A DNA stretch of 50,717 nucleotides, from contig NZ_BDHH01000014.1 in the NCBI RefSeq assembly GCF_001748365.1, positions 46,854 to 97,570 of the forward strand. Direction: 5' to 3'. The stretch comes from Fusibacter sp. 3D3. GTDB taxonomy: Bacteria; Bacillota; Clostridia; Peptostreptococcales; Acidaminobacteraceae. Positions 7,610 to 15,138 of the stretch are shown piece by piece; the stretch's first letter is position 1; the number at the start of each line of letters is the position of its first letter. The notes beneath the pieces were generated by a model. It saw only the letters and a list, made by a program, of their open reading frames with translations. It had not been told where the DNA came from and made no database searches. The translations under genes were made by a program, and so were the position numbers.

Positions 7610-8980
7610 ATGAGTAAAAGTTTTGGAAACATCCAAAAAGTCGGGAAAGCTTTAATGACGCCAGTTGCGGCGTTACCGGTCGCAGCACTCTTATTAAGAC
7701 TTGGTCAACCAGATGTCTTTAACATTCCAATCATATCGGCTGCGGGGTCTGCATTGTTTGGAAATTTGGCACTTTTATTTGCCATTGGCGTTGGATTTGG
7801 ACTTGCCAAAAATAATCAGGGTGCTGCTGGACTTGCAGGTGCTATTGGGTATCTTGTTATTAAAGAAGTGACACTTGCAATGAATCCAGATATTAACATG
7901 GGGGTATTAGCAGGTATGATTGCGGGTATTATGGCGGGTGTACTCTACAACAAATTCCATGATATCAAGTTGCCGGATTGGTTAGGTTTCTTCGGTGGAA
8001 AGCGGTTTGTGCCGATTATCACGTCGCTGTGTGCTTTGGTGCTCGGGGTTGTATTCGGGTATGTTTGGCCACCCATTCAATTAGGGATTGATTCACTGGG
8101 CACATGGATCATAGGCGCAGGTGCACTTGGAGCAGGTGTGTTTGGGTTCCTCAATCGTTTATTGATTCCAGTGGGGTTACATCATGTCCTCAACTCGTTC
8201 TTATGGTTTGTATTCGGCGAATATGGTGGTGCCACAGGTGACCTCAGCAGATTCTTCGCTGGAGATCCAACAGCAGGTACCTTTATGGCAGGATTCTATC
8301 CAGTGATGATGTTTGGTCTCCCAGCTGTTGCACTTGCTATGTACACAACCGCTAAAAAAGAAAACAGAGCAGCGGTAGGCGGCATGTTATTTTCAGTGGC
8401 ATTCACTTCATTTTTGACAGGTATTACGGAACCTCTTGAATTTATGTTTATGTTCCTTGCACCCGTTTTATACTTTTTACACGCGGTATTGACAGGTGTG
8501 GCGATGGCAGTCGTTTCAAGTATGGGTATTTTACATGGTTTTGGATTCTCAGCAGGCGCAATTGACTTTGTCCTAAACTATGGACTGGCAACGAATCCAC
8601 TGCTCTTGATTCCAGTGGGCTTGGCCTTTGGCGTCGTTTATTATGTGATATTTGTGTTTGTGATCAAGAAGTTTAACTTACAAACACCTGGTAGAGCAGA
8701 TAATGAGAGTGGCAATGAAACGCTTATTGAAGAACTTGGGATTTCCAATGTTGCCTATGGTTATGTCAATGCACTGGGCGGTAGAGAAAATATCGTAGAA
8801 GTGGATGCATGCATAACGCGTCTTAGAATGACCCTTAAGACAAATGAGCTGGTAGATGAAGAGGCACTAAAAAAAATGGGGGCATCTGGTTCAATAAGAC
8901 CAAGCAGCACGAACATCCAAGTCATAGTAGGCACAAAAGCAGAGCTTATTGCTGAAGAGATGAAACAAATTTTAAGATAA
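7610..8980 (+). CDS. PTS sugar permease IIBC, glucose/N-acetylglucosamine family
   Basis: Membrane permease that takes up a hexose or amino-sugar while phosphorylating it. It has 456 residues: the IIC channel domain covers about 1-360 (roughly ten hydrophobic segments, with GITEPLEF, a conserved sugar-site motif, and LIPVGLHHVLNS), and the IIB domain about 380-456 with the phosphocysteine Cys401 in VDACITRLR. The LHGFGFSAGAIDFVLNYG stretch resembles NagE-type N-acetylglucosamine transporters more than PtsG, but the substrate is an inference. The ATG follows AAAAGGAGG. IIA is a separate gene at 9087. Expression is gated by RAT switch 2. Confidence 0.9.
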   Translation: MSKSFGNIQKVGKALMTPVAALPVAALLLRLGQPDVFNIPIISAAGSALFGNLALLFAIGVGFGLAKNNQGAAGLAGAIGYLVIKEVTLAMNPDINMGVLAGMIAGIMAGVLYNKFHDIKLPDWLGFFGGKRFVPIITSLCALVLGVVFGYVWPPIQLGIDSLGTWIIGAGALGAGVFGFLNRLLIPVGLHHVLNSFLWFVFGEYGGATGDLSRFFAGDPTAGTFMAGFYPVMMFGLPAVALAMYTTAKKENRAAVGGMLFSVAFTSFLTGITEPLEFMFMFLAPVLYFLHAVLTGVAMAVVSSMGILHGFGFSAGAIDFVLNYGLATNPLLLIPVGLAFGVVYYVIFVFVIKKFNLQTPGRADNESGNETLIEELGISNVAYGYVNALGGRENIVEVDACITRLRMTLKTNELVDEEALKKMGASGSIRPSSTNIQVIVGTKAELIAEEMKQILR

Positions 8981-9005
8981 AAACGTTGTGTTTAACAGTA
9001 TAGGC

Positions 9006-9044
9006 AAAAATCCTTCAAAGTGTAAAGACGCTTTGAAGGATTTT
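9006..9044 (+). terminator. Hairpin between IIBC and IIA genes
   Basis: A 14-bp perfect stem (AAAATCCTTCAAAG / CTTTGAAGGATTTT) with a 10-base loop and only four trailing T. It could be a partial terminator or an mRNA-stabilising hairpin that lowers IIA expression relative to IIBC. Confidence 0.6.
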
Positions 9045-9086
9045 ATGATATGATAGGATTTGATCACAAAACGAAGGCGGTGTCAG

Positions 9087-9572
9087 ATGTTTAACTTTTT
9101 AAAAAAATCAAAATCGATTCTCATTAAGATGCCTTTTGAAGGTGATGTTGTCGATTTAAAAACAGTTCCGGATCAAGTATTTTCACAAAAAATGATTGGA
9201 GATGGATTCGCAATTTTGCCCAAAGCAGGTATCCATACGGTGTGTAGTCCTTGTGATGGTCAATTGATTCAAATATTCCCAACCAATCACGCAATTGGCA
9301 TTAAGTCAGATGAAGGGATTGAAATGCTCATTCATATTGGGATTGATACTGTTGAGCTGAAAGGTGAAGGCTTTGAAAGATTATTAGAACCACCATGTCC
9401 CTTAAAGGCAGGTCAAGCTATTTTAAAATTTGATGAGGCTGCAATAAAGGCGCTCAATAAAGCTTCTATCACCCCAGTTGTCTTTACTGAAATGAAACTT
9501 ATTAAGACGATTTCTGTTCATTATGGTGCTTTGAAAACAGGGGATGTCGTTTGTGAAATCACCTTAGAATAA
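9087..9572 (+). CDS. PTS IIA component, glucose (Crr) family
   Basis: A soluble 161-residue phosphocarrier that receives phosphate from HPr and passes it to the IIB cysteine. The Crr-like core is complete: MPFEGDVVDL, FSQKMIGDGFAI, AGIHTVCSPCDG, and the phosphohistidine motif EMLIHIGIDTVELKGEGF with His83. The ATG at 9087 is preceded by AAGGCGGTG; the in-frame TTG further upstream lacks a ribosome binding site. It follows the IIBC gene after a 106-bp gap containing a hairpin, and is its obvious partner. Confidence 0.92.
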   Translation: MFNFLKKSKSILIKMPFEGDVVDLKTVPDQVFSQKMIGDGFAILPKAGIHTVCSPCDGQLIQIFPTNHAIGIKSDEGIEMLIHIGIDTVELKGEGFERLLEPPCPLKAGQAILKFDEAAIKALNKASITPVVFTEMKLIKTISVHYGALKTGDVVCEITLE

Positions 9573-9613
9573 GGCGCCTTATGGATAGAAAAAGGAAGCG
9601 TCAATTTTAAAGC

Positions 9614-9669
9614 GCGACAATTCAAAAACATTCTAACGCAGAGTGTATTTGAATTGTCGCATTTTTTTT
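9614..9669 (+). terminator. Terminator of the PTS operon
   Basis: A 13-bp perfect stem (GCGACAATTCAAA / TTTGAATTGTCGC) is followed by a T-rich run. It closes the PTS module immediately before the TetR promoter. Confidence 0.85.
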
Positions 9670-9670
9670 A

Positions 9671-9724
9671 TTGACAACAAAGAGAAATGACGTATACTTT
9701 AATAGTGAGTACTCACTCACTATC
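9671..9724 (+). promoter_or_regulatory. Promoter and palindromic operator of the TetR efflux operon
   Basis: TTGACA (9671-9676) and TATACT (9693-9698) are 16 bp apart. Directly behind the -10 lies a perfect 14-bp palindrome AGTGAGTACTCACT (9704-9717), extended by a further ACTCACTATC half. Its place over the start site fits autorepression by the adjacent TetR protein; this is an inference from position. Confidence 0.75.
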
Positions 9725-9745
9725 GTTGTGACGAGGAGGTTGTTC

Positions 9746-10369
9746 ATGGGAAAACGTGAAGATACTGAAAAACAAATTTTAAATGCGGCGGTTCAAATGA
9801 TTTCTGAAAAGGGCTATGATGCGACTAAGACAAACGAAATCGCAATGCTCGCCAATACAAGTGAGGCCATTATTTTTAAATATTTTAAAACGAAGAAGGG
9901 GCTTTTAACGGCGATTGTCAACAAAGGTGTTGAATTATTAGGAAGAGAACTCGCCTATAAACCGATACAAAAAATCTTGATTGACAATACAAGTAAATCG
10001 CTCGATGAGGTCTTTGATATGATTATTGAAGATCGAATTACGCTGATTTTAAAAAATCACGCCATTTTAAAGGTCTTGTTAACAGAAATGCAGTATCATT
10101 CAGATTTAAGAGATCATATTATAGATCAAGTGGTCAGTCCTATTTTCTTAGAGTTTAGAAATTTTATGAAAATTCACAGAGAACGCGGCATCATTGATCC
10201 TGAACTTGATGATGAAGTGATTTTAAGAATGATAGCAGCAGGTTTATTCAGTGGTGTTATCAAAAGGGTAATCATGGAACAAACATTTGATGCAAGTGAG
10301 ATGAAAAGGGAAATGCTACAGGTTAAAACGATTTTATTGAGAGGGATTACCCGAAAATCTGAATCCTAA
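9746..10369 (+). CDS. TetR/AcrR family repressor
   Basis: A 207-residue cytosolic DNA-binding protein. The N-terminal helix-turn-helix domain is typical (KQILNAAVQMISEKGYDATK, then ANTSEAIIFKYFKTKKGLL). The C-terminal ligand and dimer domain is variable, as expected. The ATG at 9746 follows GAGGAGG; the longer in-frame TTG start coincides with the promoter and is therefore excluded. It heads an operon with a membrane-fusion protein, an ABC ATPase and an ABC-2 permease, so it probably senses a toxic compound and derepresses its export. Confidence 0.9.
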   Translation: MGKREDTEKQILNAAVQMISEKGYDATKTNEIAMLANTSEAIIFKYFKTKKGLLTAIVNKGVELLGRELAYKPIQKILIDNTSKSLDEVFDMIIEDRITLILKNHAILKVLLTEMQYHSDLRDHIIDQVVSPIFLEFRNFMKIHRERGIIDPELDDEVILRMIAAGLFSGVIKRVIMEQTFDASEMKREMLQVKTILLRGITRKSES

Positions 10370-10405
10370 AAATCTCAAAACAAGAAATTAAATGAGGAGT
10401 TTATC

Positions 10406-11425
10406 ATGAAAAAAAGTATTTTTATAGGTATTTTAGCGATTGTTTTGGGCAGTATCGGATATTGCTTCAGCATAGGTGAAGCCGTTTCAACACCTGTGTA
10501 TACGGGATTTATAGAGTGCAATATTACCAAAGCGATGTCTCAATCCAGTGGCAAAATAATAGAAATCAATGTAGAAGAGGGACAGCAGGTTTCAAAAGGT
10601 GATTTGATCGCCATAATAGACTCAAGCGACCTGTTATTTCAAAAAGATAAAATAATTGCTGAAATCGCCATAAAGGAGAATAAATTAGAGGATCTAATTG
10701 AAGGTGCAGATGCTAATGATTTTAAGCAAATTACGTTGCAACAAGAGGGGTTAAAGTTAAAAATTGCGCTCGCAACGGATCAGTTAAAAATCAAAAGCAA
10801 TCAGTTAGAAGATGCCAGAGCGTTACTAGAAAGTAATGCCATTAGTGCAGAGCAACTAGAAAACGTTGAACTTGCTTATCAACAAGCTCAAACGGACTTA
10901 AGTGTTTTAAATAAGGAATATGAGAAAACAACACTTGCTTATGAAGATTTGCTAGAGGGAGTGAACCCACATACACTTGCAATTGCGGAAGAAGAACTAA
11001 AGCTCTCCGAAATAGCACGCCAGAGTATTGAACGCAAGATTGAAGAAACACATATCTTTGCGCCGTCTGAGGGTCGAATACGCCATGTCTATTTTAATGA
11101 AAATGAAATGGTATCCACAGGGGCCATTCTTGCGGATTTACTCGAACAAGAAAGCCTTTATGTTCAATTTTATGTGGATGAAGCCAATTTTTCTAAAATC
11201 GAACTGGGTGGCAATATAAAGCTGATACTTGACGGTTCTGGAGAGACTTTTACGGCTAAAATCACAAAAATATCAGATTATGCACAGTTTACACCTAAAA
11301 ATATTTCTACAAAAGCAGATCGTCAAAGTCTTGTCTTTAAAGTGAAAGCAGATCTTGAAGAAAGTGCTGAGTTTCACAGTGGGATGATGGTGGACATAGA
11401 ACTTGAGGCAGGTGCAGCGGAATGA
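10406..11425 (+). CDS. HlyD/YbhG-type membrane-fusion (adaptor) protein
   Basis: A 339-residue protein with an N-terminal signal-anchor segment (residues 5-22), a first lipoyl-like half (SGKIIEINVEEGQQVSKGDLIAIID), a long coiled coil (about 80-210, rich in Leu, Glu and Gln), the second lipoyl half (IFAPSEGRIRHVYFNENEMV) and a beta-barrel region. It is expected to link the ABC-2 exporter to the cell envelope. Its last four bases overlap the ATPase start (ATGA), implying translational coupling. The YbhG-like arrangement is clear; the substrate is unknown. Confidence 0.88.
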   Translation: MKKSIFIGILAIVLGSIGYCFSIGEAVSTPVYTGFIECNITKAMSQSSGKIIEINVEEGQQVSKGDLIAIIDSSDLLFQKDKIIAEIAIKENKLEDLIEGADANDFKQITLQQEGLKLKIALATDQLKIKSNQLEDARALLESNAISAEQLENVELAYQQAQTDLSVLNKEYEKTTLAYEDLLEGVNPHTLAIAEEELKLSEIARQSIERKIEETHIFAPSEGRIRHVYFNENEMVSTGAILADLLEQESLYVQFYVDEANFSKIELGGNIKLILDGSGETFTAKITKISDYAQFTPKNISTKADRQSLVFKVKADLEESAEFHSGMMVDIELEAGAAE

Positions 11426-12225
11426 ATGAATCTATTATTATTCTGGATAAGATTCAAAAGCATTATGGTGAGTTGAAAGCCGTTCAAGATGTTTCGCTTT
11501 CGATTAACAAAGGTGAAATATATGGCTTGTTAGGCCCCAATGGTGCTGGCAAGTCAACAACCATCAAGATGATATGTGGTGTTATTAAACCAAGTGGGGG
11601 CACTGGTAACGTTCTTGGCTATGACGTCTATAAGCACAGCAATCAAATAAAAAACGGAATTGGTTATATGTCACAAAAATTTAGTCTATATGAAGATTTG
11701 ACGGTTATAGAGAACATTACTTTTTTTGCAAACCTATACGGGTTAAGTAAAGCAGAAATAAAAGATAGAATTGTCCAAATTGTAGAAATGGCTGGACTTA
11801 ATGGTCGAGAAAAGCAACTCACAGGGCATTTGTCAGGGGGCTGGAAACAGCGATTGGCACTTGGTTGTGCTATTATTCACAAACCCAAATTGCTTGTTTT
11901 AGACGAGCCCACAGCAGGTGTTGATCCTGTATCGAGAAGACTTTTCTGGGAAATGCTTTTTGAACTGTCTAAGCAAGGCATCACAATACTTGTAACGACA
12001 CATTATATGGATGAAGCTCAGAGTTGCGATCGCGTGGGGTTTGTCTTCAGCGGCCGTAAATTGATAGAAGGGGTTCCAAAAGAACTCATTAAAGCACATA
12101 ATGCCAACACTCTGGAGGACGTTTTTATTGAATGGGTTGAAAGAGAAACCCATACCAGTATAAAGCATTCTTTTGATAACTTGAAATTCATCAAGGAAGA
12201 GAGGGCACAAGATGAATCGATTTAG
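11422..12225 (+). CDS. ABC-2 exporter ATP-binding subunit
   Basis: A 267-residue ATPase energising the permease encoded next. Walker A is GPNGAGKST, the Q-loop is MSQKFSLYEDLTVIENI, the signature is LSGGWKQR (Trp for the usual Q/M), Walker B is LLVLDEP with catalytic Glu, and the H-loop is VTTHYMDEA. The family resembles the drug-type YbhF/DrrA ATPases. It overlaps the upstream adaptor by 4 bp and the downstream permease by 14 bp. Confidence 0.93.
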   Translation: MNESIIILDKIQKHYGELKAVQDVSLSINKGEIYGLLGPNGAGKSTTIKMICGVIKPSGGTGNVLGYDVYKHSNQIKNGIGYMSQKFSLYEDLTVIENITFFANLYGLSKAEIKDRIVQIVEMAGLNGREKQLTGHLSGGWKQRLALGCAIIHKPKLLVLDEPTAGVDPVSRRLFWEMLFELSKQGITILVTTHYMDEAQSCDRVGFVFSGRKLIEGVPKELIKAHNANTLEDVFIEWVERETHTSIKHSFDNLKFIKEERAQDESI

Positions 12226-13303
12226 ACATATTATCATCAAAGAATTTATCCATATTCGGCGTGACCCTGCAAGTGTGGGGATGCTCATCATGATGCCATT
12301 ATTCTTTATGCTCATATTTGGTTATGCCGTAAATACTGAAGTGGATCAAATATATATTGGCGTATTAGATGGTGATCAAACGTTTGAAAGTAGAGAATTT
12401 GTCAGATCATTCATCACAAGTGACTATTTCAAACTCTATACAACTGTAAATGATACTTCAGAATTGCAGCTTTTAGTGGAAAAAGGCACCATAAAAACGG
12501 CTTTGATTATCCCTACAGGATTTTCAAAAAAATTAGCATCAACGGGTAATTGTGAGGTAGAGTTAATCGTAGATGGTTCAGATCCAACTGTTGCAAGAAC
12601 AGCACTTCAAAGTGCGAATTTGCTCAGCAAGGCTTTTACGATGAAACAAAATATGAATCAAGGGATCACACTCTCAACGAATGTTTGGTATAATCCAGCT
12701 ATGGAGAGTACTATATTTACGATTCCCGGTCTCATCGGATTGATTATGCAAAACATCACCGTGATGCTGACTTCGTTTTCTCTGGTCAGAGAGAAAGAAA
12801 AAAGCACAATCGAACAATTGATGGTATCTCCTATTAGATCCTATGAACTTATCTTGGGTAAAATGATACCCTATATTGTCGTTGGCAATATAGATTTTTT
12901 AATCACACTGGGGATTGGCATTCTTTATTTTAAAATACCACTTATGGGAAGCTTTGGACTTCTAATGCTGCTGGGAAATGCCTTTATCTTTTGTTCTTTG
13001 GCGATTGGAATGATGATCTCAACGATTTCAAAAAATCAGCTTCAAGCAATGCAAATGACACTTCTTATCATATTGCCAAGTGTATTACTCAGTGGATTTG
13101 TGTTTCCTAGAGAAGCCATGCCGCTTCCGATCTTCTACGCAGGCTACTTAATGCCTTTAACTTATTTTTTAGAAATATTGAGAGGCATTATTGTAAAAGG
13201 CGTTGGGATTCAAATCCTATATCAACAAGCCCTTTTTTTGCTTGGATTTTCAGTCGCTTTGCTGTCGCTAGCTTCCTTCAAGTTTAAACAACATTTAGAA
13301 TAG
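12212..13303 (+). CDS. ABC-2 type exporter permease
   Basis: A 363-residue membrane protein with the usual ABC-2 topology: one N-terminal membrane helix (about 22-42), a large extracytoplasmic domain (about 45-170), then five helices in the C-terminal half, with the connecting motif REKEKSTIEQLMVSPI and PREAMPLPI. It resembles YbhR/YbhS. E. coli-type systems use two permeases, whereas here a single gene is present, so it probably acts as a homodimer. It is the last gene of the TetR-controlled operon. Confidence 0.9.
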   Translation: MNRFRHIIIKEFIHIRRDPASVGMLIMMPLFFMLIFGYAVNTEVDQIYIGVLDGDQTFESREFVRSFITSDYFKLYTTVNDTSELQLLVEKGTIKTALIIPTGFSKKLASTGNCEVELIVDGSDPTVARTALQSANLLSKAFTMKQNMNQGITLSTNVWYNPAMESTIFTIPGLIGLIMQNITVMLTSFSLVREKEKSTIEQLMVSPIRSYELILGKMIPYIVVGNIDFLITLGIGILYFKIPLMGSFGLLMLLGNAFIFCSLAIGMMISTISKNQLQAMQMTLLIILPSVLLSGFVFPREAMPLPIFYAGYLMPLTYFLEILRGIIVKGVGIQILYQQALFLLGFSVALLSLASFKFKQHLE

Positions 13304-13319
13304 CAATTTTTTTTGTTCT

Positions 13320-13349
13320 TTGATTTGTCAGCCATAAATTTGGTATACT
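13320..13349 (+). promoter_or_regulatory. Promoter of the receiver-kinase gene
   Basis: TTGATT (13320-13325) and an extended -10, TGGTATACT (TATACT at 13344-13349), are 18 bp apart. The start of transcription would be near 13356. Confidence 0.55.
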
Positions 13350-13420
13350 ATAGATGTGGAATCAAACGGTAATAAGAGATTCAGTTTTCACAAGACATGT
13401 TGGAGATAAGTAGGTGTAAA

Positions 13421-14710
13421 ATGAGAATACTCATAGTAGACGACAGCAAAATTAATCAAGTAGTGGCAAGGGATACGCTTATAGCGAACCGCATAGAAAG
13501 TGAGATTTTTTTGGCCTCCAATGGTGAAGAAGCCTTAGAATTTATAGCGGTATCAGGATGCGATTTAGTGCTTCTCGACATTATTATGCCAAAGTATTCG
13601 GGCGTTGAAGTTCTAGAAAAAATAATGATGAATGATGAGATAAAGCATCCAAAGGTCATTATGCTCACAACAATTGAGGACACTCAGACCCTTAAACAGT
13701 GTTTTGATTATGGTGCTACGGACTATATAAGAAAGCCCTTTAATGAACTTGAATTTATTTCCAGAGTCAAGTCGGTTATAAGGGAGATTCAAAATGATCA
13801 CCAAATTAAGCACACTGCAATTCAATTAGAACGGCAGAATGCTGAACTTGTAGAAACCAATAAAGCCTTAAAAGAAGCTCAATATTATCTTGTCCAAAAA
13901 GAGAAGATGGTCGCAATTGGTGAACTTGCAGCAGGAATTGCACATGAAATCAATAATCCTTTAGCTTTTGTCATGAGCAACCTCGAAACTGCCAAGAATT
14001 ATGTATCTGTGATTTCAGATTTTATAGAGATTGGTAGAGAAATTATAACGATAGAGCATGCAGATCATTTTATGGAATCTATAACTAAAATGGATGCACT
14101 TTGGAAAGAGAAGGATTTGGATTTTATATTTGAGGATTTTTTAGAAGTATTAATAGATTCAGAAACAGGATTAAAACGTGTCGCTAAAATCGTCATGACC
14201 ATGCGAAATTTTGCACGTATATCAGATGAGGATGTTTTTGAGTATGTGGATATGAATGTTTTACTTGATGAAGCTTTGCTTATTGTCAATAATGAAATTA
14301 AATATTCTGCAACGATTGTGAAGCATTACTCAGAGTGTAAACTGCTTTATTGTAATAAAGGTCAGATTGAACAAGTATTAGTCAACATGCTTGTGAATGC
14401 TGCGCATGCGATAAAGAGTAAAAATCAAGAAAATCTAGGCGTTGTTGATTTATCCACGTTGTGCGATGGCAAGTATGGTTATATGATTATAAAAGATAAT
14501 GGTGACGGTATTGATTCAGAATTCATCAACAAGATTTTTAATCCCTTCTTTACAACAAAACCTGTTGGGCAAGGGACGGGTCTAGGGCTGAGCATCTCAC
14601 ATGATATTATTGTCAATAAGCATAAAGGTGAAATTCAAGTTGAGAGCAAAAAAAATGAAGGGTCAACCTTCACTGTGAAGATACCACTCCATTTAGTGAT
14701 TGAAAAATAA
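13421..14710 (+). CDS. Receiver-first histidine kinase without sensor domain
   Basis: A cytosolic signalling protein of 429 residues. The N-terminal receiver (about 1-122) has acidic residues D7/D8, phosphoacceptor D53 in LLDIIMP and K105 in YIRKPFN. A coiled coil follows (about 130-160), then HisKA with H175 in AAGIAHEINNPLA and a HATPase domain (N-box NMLVNAAHAIK, DNGDGID, GTGLGLSIS). There are no membrane segments or sensor domain, so its input is probably phosphorylation of its own receiver. The ATG at 13421 follows TAGGTG; an upstream ATG at 13397 is possible. Its 3' end faces two c-di-GMP aptamers on the opposite strand. Confidence 0.9.
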   Translation: MRILIVDDSKINQVVARDTLIANRIESEIFLASNGEEALEFIAVSGCDLVLLDIIMPKYSGVEVLEKIMMNDEIKHPKVIMLTTIEDTQTLKQCFDYGATDYIRKPFNELEFISRVKSVIREIQNDHQIKHTAIQLERQNAELVETNKALKEAQYYLVQKEKMVAIGELAAGIAHEINNPLAFVMSNLETAKNYVSVISDFIEIGREIITIEHADHFMESITKMDALWKEKDLDFIFEDFLEVLIDSETGLKRVAKIVMTMRNFARISDEDVFEYVDMNVLLDEALLIVNNEIKYSATIVKHYSECKLLYCNKGQIEQVLVNMLVNAAHAIKSKNQENLGVVDLSTLCDGKYGYMIIKDNGDGIDSEFINKIFNPFFTTKPVGQGTGLGLSISHDIIVNKHKGEIQVESKKNEGSTFTVKIPLHLVIEK

Positions 14711-14749
14711 GTTTTTTTAGATGGGGTATAGAGCCTATAATTCAAAAAC

Positions 14750-14762
14750 AAAAAAACTTTTC
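14750..14762 (-). terminator. U-tract terminator closing aptamer B
   Basis: On the minus strand the 3' strand of the aptamer's basal stem, extended by GGGAAAAG, is followed at once by seven T. The extended stem pairs with CTTTTCGGT upstream of aptamer B (about 14897-14906). This looks like an intrinsic terminator whose stem is stabilised by the folded aptamer. Confidence 0.5.
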
Positions 14763-14896
14763 CCGGTCGCTGGCTACCCTGTTATAAATCGAACTATCAA
14801 ATAGTGATGGTTTTATGGATCCCCACAAATATTTAATGATTTATAATTTAGGTCCTATAGTTTTGCGTCATCAGCTTTCACTGATTTTGCCTTTGT
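14762..14896 (-). promoter_or_regulatory. c-di-GMP-I (GEMM) riboswitch aptamer B, antisense strand
   Basis: Read on the minus strand from 14896: GGCAAAATCAG, a GAAA-capped hairpin, CTGATGACGCAAAACTAT, then the GGACCTAAA tetraloop-receptor-like segment, a variable second arm, and the closing GGGTAGCCAGCGACCGG (14765-14780 region). These are the ordered landmarks of the GEMM-I aptamer. The plus-strand reading lacks them (the loop would be TTTC). Aptamer A lies directly upstream on the same strand, so they form a tandem pair. No minus-strand gene follows; the next gene is the receiver-kinase in antisense. Confidence 0.8.
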
Positions 14897-14912
14897 AACC
14901 GAAAAGTTTTTT

Positions 14913-15087
14913 AGGTAGCTGGCTATCTTGTTTTTTTAGACTGTAGGAACGCCTTCTCAGTTTACAAGTATTATGATTCAAAATACCCTATATAGATTTT
15001 GAATTTTAATCCTATAAGGAATGCGTTTGCAGTTTTAAAAATTTAGATCCTTCAGCTTTGCGTCATCAATTTTCATTGATTTTGCTA
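14913..15087 (-). promoter_or_regulatory. c-di-GMP-I (GEMM) riboswitch aptamer A, antisense strand
   Basis: Minus strand from 15087: AGCAAAATCAAT-GAAA-ATTGAT, GACGCAAAGC (an exact match to the most conserved GEMM-I block), GGATCTAAA, then an unusually long second arm held by AAACGC/GCGTT and ACTG/CAGT pairs with an inner hairpin, and a closing GATAGCCAGCTACC. It is 40 bp longer than aptamer B because of that arm. A possible minus-strand promoter (TTGACC, 18 bp, TATTTT) lies in the start region of the epimerase gene at about 15107-15136. Confidence 0.8.
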
Positions 15088-15138
15088 TACTATTAATATA
15101 CCCAGAAAATATGATTTTAAACGAAAAGAGGTCAAAAT

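Noticed and set aside
14863-15086. The two TTTGCGTCATC copies read as a plus-strand direct repeat or promoter pair for the epimerase gene
   Set aside because: Their complements are the GACGCAAA cores of two c-di-GMP aptamers with GAAA-capped stems, which explains both copies.
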